Below are positions 45,559 through 49,216 of a stretch of DNA of 49,216 bases, piece by piece. Numbering within the stretch: the stretch's first letter is position 1; each line of letters begins with the position of its first letter. The stretch is from Bacteroidales bacterium (GTDB lineage Bacteria; Bacteroidota; Bacteroidia; Bacteroidales; F082). A program made the position numbers and the translations under genes. The stretch is from the NCBI GenBank assembly GCA_014860665.1, contig JACZJI010000031.1, positions 1 through 49,216 on the forward strand. The letters are read 5' to 3'. The notes under the pieces were generated by a model that saw only the letters and a program-made list of their open reading frames with translations, searched no databases and was not told the origin of the DNA.

Positions 45559-46410
45559 TTATTTGCCGGATAAACTTTTGTCGTAGTTTATCGGTGCTTG
45601 TTTAGATGACCAGATGATTAATGCAATGCCCAGAATTATAAGCGGTATGCTCAACAACTGTCCCATATCTAATAACATATGCTGCTCCCAGATTTCCTGT
45701 GGTTCTTTGAGAAATTCAATGAGAAAACGGGCTAAGAATATTAATAAAGAAAAAAAGCCGAATAGTTTTCCTGGTTTCAGGTGAGTTCTGTGTTTTTTGT
45801 AATAATTGAAAATAAAGAAGAAAATCAGTAAATAGGCAAGGCCTTCATAAATCTGTGTGGGTTGATGGGGGCCGACCCTTAGATTTGGTTCCATAGCACG
45901 GACAAAAATAAAACCCCACGGAAGATGTGTCGGATAACCAAAAATTTCAGAATTCATCAGGTTTCCCATTCTGATAAAGAAACCTGCCAGCGGCACTACA
46001 ATAGCAATGCGATCCAAAACCCAGATGTAAGGTCTTTTATACCGTCTTGCAAAAAGGTATAATCCCAGTAAGATCCCTACGGCAGCACCATGACTTGCAA
46101 GTCCCCCATGCCAGATTTTCAGTATCTCAATAGGATGAGTGAAGTAGTAATGGGGTTCATAAAAGAGAACCTGCCCCAACCTCGCACCAAGAATGGTGAA
46201 AATAAACATGTAAGTAAACAAATCGTCGGTTAGTTTCTGCTCAATCCCTTCTCTTTTGAAAATCTTTTGCAGAATGATATATCCAAGCACGAAACCAATA
46301 GCAAAAAATAATCCGTACCACCGAACAGAAAAACCTCCAAGGACCGGTACACTTTCTGGTATTGAAAAAATTTCAGGGTTAACGTTCCAGATGATGTAAT
46401 TTAAAATCAT
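45559..46410 (-). CDS. lgt: Prolipoprotein diacylglyceryl transferase
   Basis: An inner-membrane enzyme that attaches diacylglycerol to the lipobox Cys of prolipoproteins such as those in this window. Signatures: VRWYGLFFAIGF near 29-40, HGGLASHGAAVG with H101/H107, and RMGNLMNSEIFG (R147, G149, N150, E155). About seven helices, 283 aa. It has its own -7 box 17 bp before the ATG, so it is not dependent on menB-menA. Confidence 0.96.
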   Translation of the reverse strand: MILNYIIWNVNPEIFSIPESVPVLGGFSVRWYGLFFAIGFVLGYIILQKIFKREGIEQKLTDDLFTYMFIFTILGARLGQVLFYEPHYYFTHPIEILKIWHGGLASHGAAVGILLGLYLFARRYKRPYIWVLDRIAIVVPLAGFFIRMGNLMNSEIFGYPTHLPWGFIFVRAMEPNLRVGPHQPTQIYEGLAYLLIFFFIFNYYKKHRTHLKPGKLFGFFSLLIFLARFLIEFLKEPQEIWEQHMLLDMGQLLSIPLIILGIALIIWSSKQAPINYDKSLSGK

Positions 46411-46427
46411 GATGTGTGCGTTTTCGG

Positions 46428-46435
46428 CAAATGTA
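46428..46435 (-). promoter_or_regulatory. -7 box of lgt
   Basis: TACATTTG (followed by C) on the minus strand matches TAnnTTTG exactly, 17 bp before the ATG. TTTTTTG farther up is 26 bp away, long for a -33 box. Confidence 0.5.
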
Positions 46436-46443
46436 GAAAATTT

Positions 46444-46457
46444 GCCCTTTTAAGGGC
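46444..46457 (-). terminator. Possible terminator after menA
   Basis: GCCCTTTTAAGGGC is a perfect 14-bp palindrome, 33 bp after the menA stop, followed on the minus strand by AAATTTTC. The tight centre and weak T run keep this tentative; it also overlaps the region upstream of the lgt promoter. Confidence 0.35.
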
Positions 46458-46490
46458 TTATCAAAAAAGCTAATAAAGCTGAAAACAATT

Positions 46491-47426
46491 TTATAAAAGT
46501 AATCCGATACCAAATAACACGGAAAATAGCAGAGTAGAAAGAGCAAGTTTTTTAAGGAAAGGATCAAGCAGGGATTTATCCTTCATCTTGAAAATTGCCA
46601 CCAAATCTTTCAGAAATAATGGAAGAGTCAGCAGGAACAGATAGTTCCAAATACTCTTGTAATTCATTACTACATATATAAAGGATAATATAAATCCCAG
46701 AAAGATCAAAATCGCATGATAAATACGGGCTTTTGGATAACCCAATCTTGATGCAATGGATCGTTTTCCGGATGCAAGATCGTTATCCATGTCACGCATA
46801 TTATTTAGGTTAAGAACTCCGGTGCTCAAAAATCCCAGTGCAGAAGCCGGAAGCAAAATATCATATCGCCAGTAAAGGGTGTTCAAAAACCATGCTCCTA
46901 TAACACCTGTCAAACCAAAAAAGAGAAAGACAAACAAATCACCCCAGCCTTTGTACCCATATGCATGTTCCCCCATTGTATATTTGATAGCAGCGGCAAT
47001 GGCCCCCAATCCCAGAACTAAAAAAATAAGTGCCAGCCAAAGTTTATCTCCAAATGCAAAATATAGCAATGCCAAACCTGAAATCAGGGAGAAAAGAGAA
47101 AACAAAATAGTGGCATTTTTCATCTGTTGCGGGGTAATCCTGCCGCTCTGAACAGTTCTGACAGGTCCAACACGTTTTTCATTGTCGGTACCTTTAACCG
47201 CATCTCCATAATCATTGGCAAGGTTCGACAAAATTTGGAGAAAAATAGCCGTAATTGTGGACATTATGATTACGATCCACTTGTATTTGTGTTCAGCAAG
47301 TGCAATAAAACTACCGGCAATAATTCCGGATAAAGCAAGGGGCAGCGTCCGCGGCCTCATTGCTTCAATCCAGTCGGCAGCAGAAGCGCTTTTCACTTGT
47401 TTAGAGGCATTGTTTTTCCTATCCAC
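46491..47426 (-). CDS. menA: 1,4-dihydroxy-2-naphthoate polyprenyltransferase
   Basis: It joins the prenyl tail to dihydroxynaphthoate in menaquinone synthesis. It is a UbiA-superfamily membrane protein (311 aa, about eight helices) with the first Asp motif NDYGDAVKGTD near 71-81 and a second NMRDMDND near 209-216. It starts 3 bp after the menB stop, so the two are one operon. The prenyl donor would come from synthases like the one at 7.2 kb. Confidence 0.95.
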   Translation of the reverse strand: MDRKNNASKQVKSASAADWIEAMRPRTLPLALSGIIAGSFIALAEHKYKWIVIIMSTITAIFLQILSNLANDYGDAVKGTDNEKRVGPVRTVQSGRITPQQMKNATILFSLFSLISGLALLYFAFGDKLWLALIFLVLGLGAIAAAIKYTMGEHAYGYKGWGDLFVFLFFGLTGVIGAWFLNTLYWRYDILLPASALGFLSTGVLNLNNMRDMDNDLASGKRSIASRLGYPKARIYHAILIFLGFILSFIYVVMNYKSIWNYLFLLTLPLFLKDLVAIFKMKDKSLLDPFLKKLALSTLLFSVLFGIGLLL

Positions 47427-47429
47427 TTT

Positions 47430-48251
47430 TTAGGGAAATTTTGGATACTTGTGGAAATCAGGATCTCGCTTTTCAAGGAATGCATTTTTACCTTCCTGGG
47501 CTTCATCGGTCATATAGTAGAGCAGAGTTGCGTTTCCCGCGAATTCCTGCAAACCTACCTGTCCATCCAGCTCGGCATTCATCCCCAACTTTATCATGCG
47601 TAAAGCCATCGGGCTTCTTTTATGCATGGTAAGGCACCAATCCACGGTTTCTTCTTCGAGCTTGTCGAAAGGAACAACTTTGTTGACCAGTCCCATTTCC
47701 AGGGCTTCCAGGGCTGTATATTGTTTGTTGAGAAACCAGATTTCACGTGCTTTTTTCTGACCTACGATGGCAGCAAGATACGAAGAACCCAATCCTGCAT
47801 CAAAGCTTCCTACTTTGGGACCAGTCTGTCCAAACCTTGCATTTTCGGATGCAATTGTAAGGTCGCAAACTACATGCAACACATGGCCACCGCCAATTGC
47901 ATAACCATTTACCATAGCAATAACGGGTTTAGGAATGGAGCGGATTTTTCTTTGAACATCCAGAACATTCAATCGCGGAATCCCATCCTTTCCGATATAG
48001 CCGCCTTTACCTTTCACATTCTGATCGCCCCCGGCACAAAAAGCTTTATCTCCTTCACCTGTAAAGATCACGGAATAAATATCCATGTCTTCCCGACAGA
48101 TATCCATGGCAATGGCCATTTCTGTGGTTGTGGTAGGTGTAAATGCATTATAATATCTGGGTCTATTGATGGTTATTTTGGCTATGTGATTCCACTTTTC
48201 AAATTTAATTTCCTCGAAATCTCTGATCTTTTCCCAATTAATTTTGCTCAT
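47430..48251 (-). CDS. menB: 1,4-dihydroxy-2-naphthoyl-CoA synthase
   Basis: A crotonase-fold enzyme that closes the naphthoate ring of menaquinone. Typical residues: [15 protein letters not shown] near the N-third, the oxyanion-hole [16 protein letters not shown], and [16 protein letters not shown]. The ATG at 48251 gives 273 aa ([12 protein letters not shown]), the usual length; the frame extends 129 bp farther to 48380 but the added residues are not conserved and overlap sfsA on the other strand. A -7-like TACCTTCG lies 22 bp upstream (48274-48281). Followed by menA. Confidence 0.95.
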   Translation of the reverse strand: MSKINWEKIRDFEEIKFEKWNHIAKITINRPRYYNAFTPTTTTEMAIAMDICREDMDIYSVIFTGEGDKAFCAGGDQNVKGKGGYIGKDGIPRLNVLDVQRKIRSIPKPVIAMVNGYAIGGGHVLHVVCDLTIASENARFGQTGPKVGSFDAGLGSSYLAAIVGQKKAREIWFLNKQYTALEALEMGLVNKVVPFDKLEEETVDWCLTMHKRSPMALRMIKLGMNAELDGQVGLQEFAGNATLLYYMTDEAQEGKNAFLEKRDPDFHKYPKFP

Positions 48252-48273
48252 GATCCTAAATTTTAATTGCCTG

Positions 48274-48281
48274 CGAAGGTA
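48274..48281 (-). promoter_or_regulatory. -7-like box of menB-menA
   Basis: TACCTTCG on the minus strand differs from TAnnTTTG at one position and is followed by C, as in many strong phylum promoters. It ends 22 bp before the menB ATG. Confidence 0.4.
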
Positions 48282-48353
48282 CATATTTTTTAAAAAGTTG
48301 ACTGGAAATTCATAGTTTCGCGAAAAGCAGAAAACAGAACTATTTGAAAAGAA

Positions 48354-49073
48354 ATGAGATTCAAGACCCCACTGGTTCAAGGTAAATTAATTAAAAGGTA
48401 TAAACGCTTTCTGGCAGATGTGGAATTGGAAAATGGCAGGATTGTAACTGCACATTGTACCAATTCAGGTTCCATGAAAACTTGTATAGAAGAGGGGGCA
48501 CCTGTGTATTTAACGCCTGTGGATGATCCTAAACGCAGGACCAAATTCACATGGGAAATGATCTTTATGAACAACGATTGGATCGGAATTAATACATCGG
48601 TGCCAAACCTGTTGGCTTTTGAGGCTATCCGTGATGGAAAAATTGAAAAACTGAAGGGTTATACCAGTGTAAAGAGGGAAGTAACCTTTGGCGATAGCCG
48701 GTTTGACATTTTTGCTGAAAACAGTTTAGAAAAATGTTTTGTAGAAGTGAAAAATGTTACCATGAAAGAAGGTGATTTTGCCTTATTTCCCGATGCAGTC
48801 ACGATACGAGGGAAAAAACATCTGGAGACTTTAATGCAGGTGAAGGGAAAGGGCATGCGGGCAGTCATGCTGTATGTTATTCAAAGAATGGATGTAAAAA
48901 AATTTGGTCCGGCTTCCGAAATTGATCCCGAATATGCCGAGACTTTGCAAAAAGCCTATGCTGCGGGGGTTGAGATTATTACGGTCCAGGCAAAAGTAAC
49001 TCCTGAAAGGATTGAAATTGTAAAGGAAATGCCTTTTGAACTGTGGTATCAGGGAAATTTTATTGAGCAATAA
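48354..49073 (+). CDS. sfsA: SfsA family protein (DNA/RNA nuclease-like)
   Basis: A 239-aa protein of the SfsA family, first named for an effect on maltose fermentation; a nucleic-acid-binding nuclease role has been suggested from fold. The N-terminal OB-like part has [12 protein letters not shown] and [10 protein letters not shown]. The C-terminal PD-(D/E)xK-like part has SRFDIFAEN and [10 protein letters not shown], which carry the expected Asp, Glu and Lys. Length is normal. Divergent from menB. Confidence 0.93.
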   Translation: MRFKTPLVQGKLIKRYKRFLADVELENGRIVTAHCTNSGSMKTCIEEGAPVYLTPVDDPKRRTKFTWEMIFMNNDWIGINTSVPNLLAFEAIRDGKIEKLKGYTSVKREVTFGDSRFDIFAENSLEKCFVEVKNVTMKEGDFALFPDAVTIRGKKHLETLMQVKGKGMRAVMLYVIQRMDVKKFGPASEIDPEYAETLQKAYAAGVEIITVQAKVTPERIEIVKEMPFELWYQGNFIEQ

Positions 49074-49095
49074 AAACACTGCATGCTAAATGTGC

Positions 49096-49216
49096 TCCGG
49101 CCTGTTCGGAAGCGCTCCGGGCTATTGTTTCAATGATCCAGGCAGTTCTGCGGAGGTCCAAGCTGTTGTGTAACCAGTCCTGACAGTTCTGCGGAAGTCC
49201 AGGTTATAGTGTAACC
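49096..49216. repeat. Imperfect tandem repeat, 41-bp period, running off the window
   Basis: Three units start at 49096, 49137 and 49178. Units 2 and 3 share 32 of 39 aligned positions, including CAGTTCTGCGGA and GTGTAACC; unit 1 is more diverged. The region is visibly richer in G+C than its surroundings, has no open frame of note (41 is not a multiple of 3), and continues beyond the end. Confidence 0.7.

Noticed and set aside
45414..45605. 63-aa plus-strand frame beginning MAGLEPATT
   Set aside because: It reads through the antisense of tRNA-Pro; this is a well-known false protein made from tRNA genes.
47622..48266. 214-aa plus-strand frame
   Set aside because: Antisense of menB, a clear gene; Cys/His/Phe-rich composition is typical of a shadow frame.
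48252..48380. Longer N-terminus of menB
   Set aside because: It would overlap the divergent sfsA start and the promoter region; the added residues are not part of the family.
1..49216. CRISPR arrays, insertion sequences, prophage or rRNA
   Set aside because: No regularly spaced identical repeats, transposase, integrase, phage structural genes or rRNA signatures were found; the 49-kb repeat lacks unique spacers.

Overview
The window looks like chromosomal DNA of a Bacteroidota bacterium, A+T-rich by eye. The evidence is a recurring promoter signature (TAnnTTTG at -7), almost no Shine-Dalgarno sequences, and a gene set typical of the phylum: one-piece PurL of about 1230 residues, DUF3822 next to RsmD, AMP nucleosidase next to HolA, and a TonB-dependent receptor. 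The cell makes menaquinone (MenB, MenA), makes isoprenoids through mevalonate, uses a B12-dependent ribonucleotide reductase, and respires through a Rieske/cytochrome b complex. No insertion sequence, prophage, CRISPR array or rRNA was seen.

Layout. 0.1-4.9 kb: electron transfer. A Rieske protein and a cytochrome b6/subunit IV fusion with two extra c-haems face a small cytochrome c and an outer-membrane monohaem cytochrome-porin resembling Cyc2. 5.3-7.1 kb: a hybrid histidine kinase whose phosphoacceptor His is replaced by Phe. 7.1-10.2 kb: mevalonate operon (mvaD, mevalonate kinase, prenyl diphosphate synthase). 10.3-15.0 kb: thioredoxin reductase, a lipoprotein, and an mntR-mntH operon in which MntH carries a C-terminal universal-stress domain, with a probable MntR operator. 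15.2-25.7 kb: purL, a FadL-type porin, a TonB-dependent receptor, a short-chain dehydrogenase and an acyl-CoA ligase. 25.7-30.1 kb: holA/amn, a lone HsdR_N-like nuclease domain, a membrane-anchored unknown, DUF3822 and rsmD. 30.3-33.4 kb: glpD and glpK.

33.3-39.8 kb: six tightly packed minus-strand genes, namely a FIST-domain sensor protein, a soluble PAS hybrid kinase, a TSUP permease, an exported isoaspartyl peptidase/asparaginase, a glutaminase and a glycerophosphodiesterase. The packing suggests one operon in which an amino-acid-type sensor sits with amide-hydrolysing enzymes. A perfect 16-bp palindrome lies upstream.

40-49.2 kb: thiL, a lipoprotein that looks like a cluster-less Rieske fold, nrdJ, a single-domain response regulator, tRNA-Pro(GGG), lgt, menB-menA and sfsA. 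The window ends inside an imperfect tandem repeat with a 41-bp period. Several promoters lie so close to the first in-frame ATG that they decide between alternative starts (thiL, amn, nrdJ, FIST gene, 41.1-kb lipoprotein).
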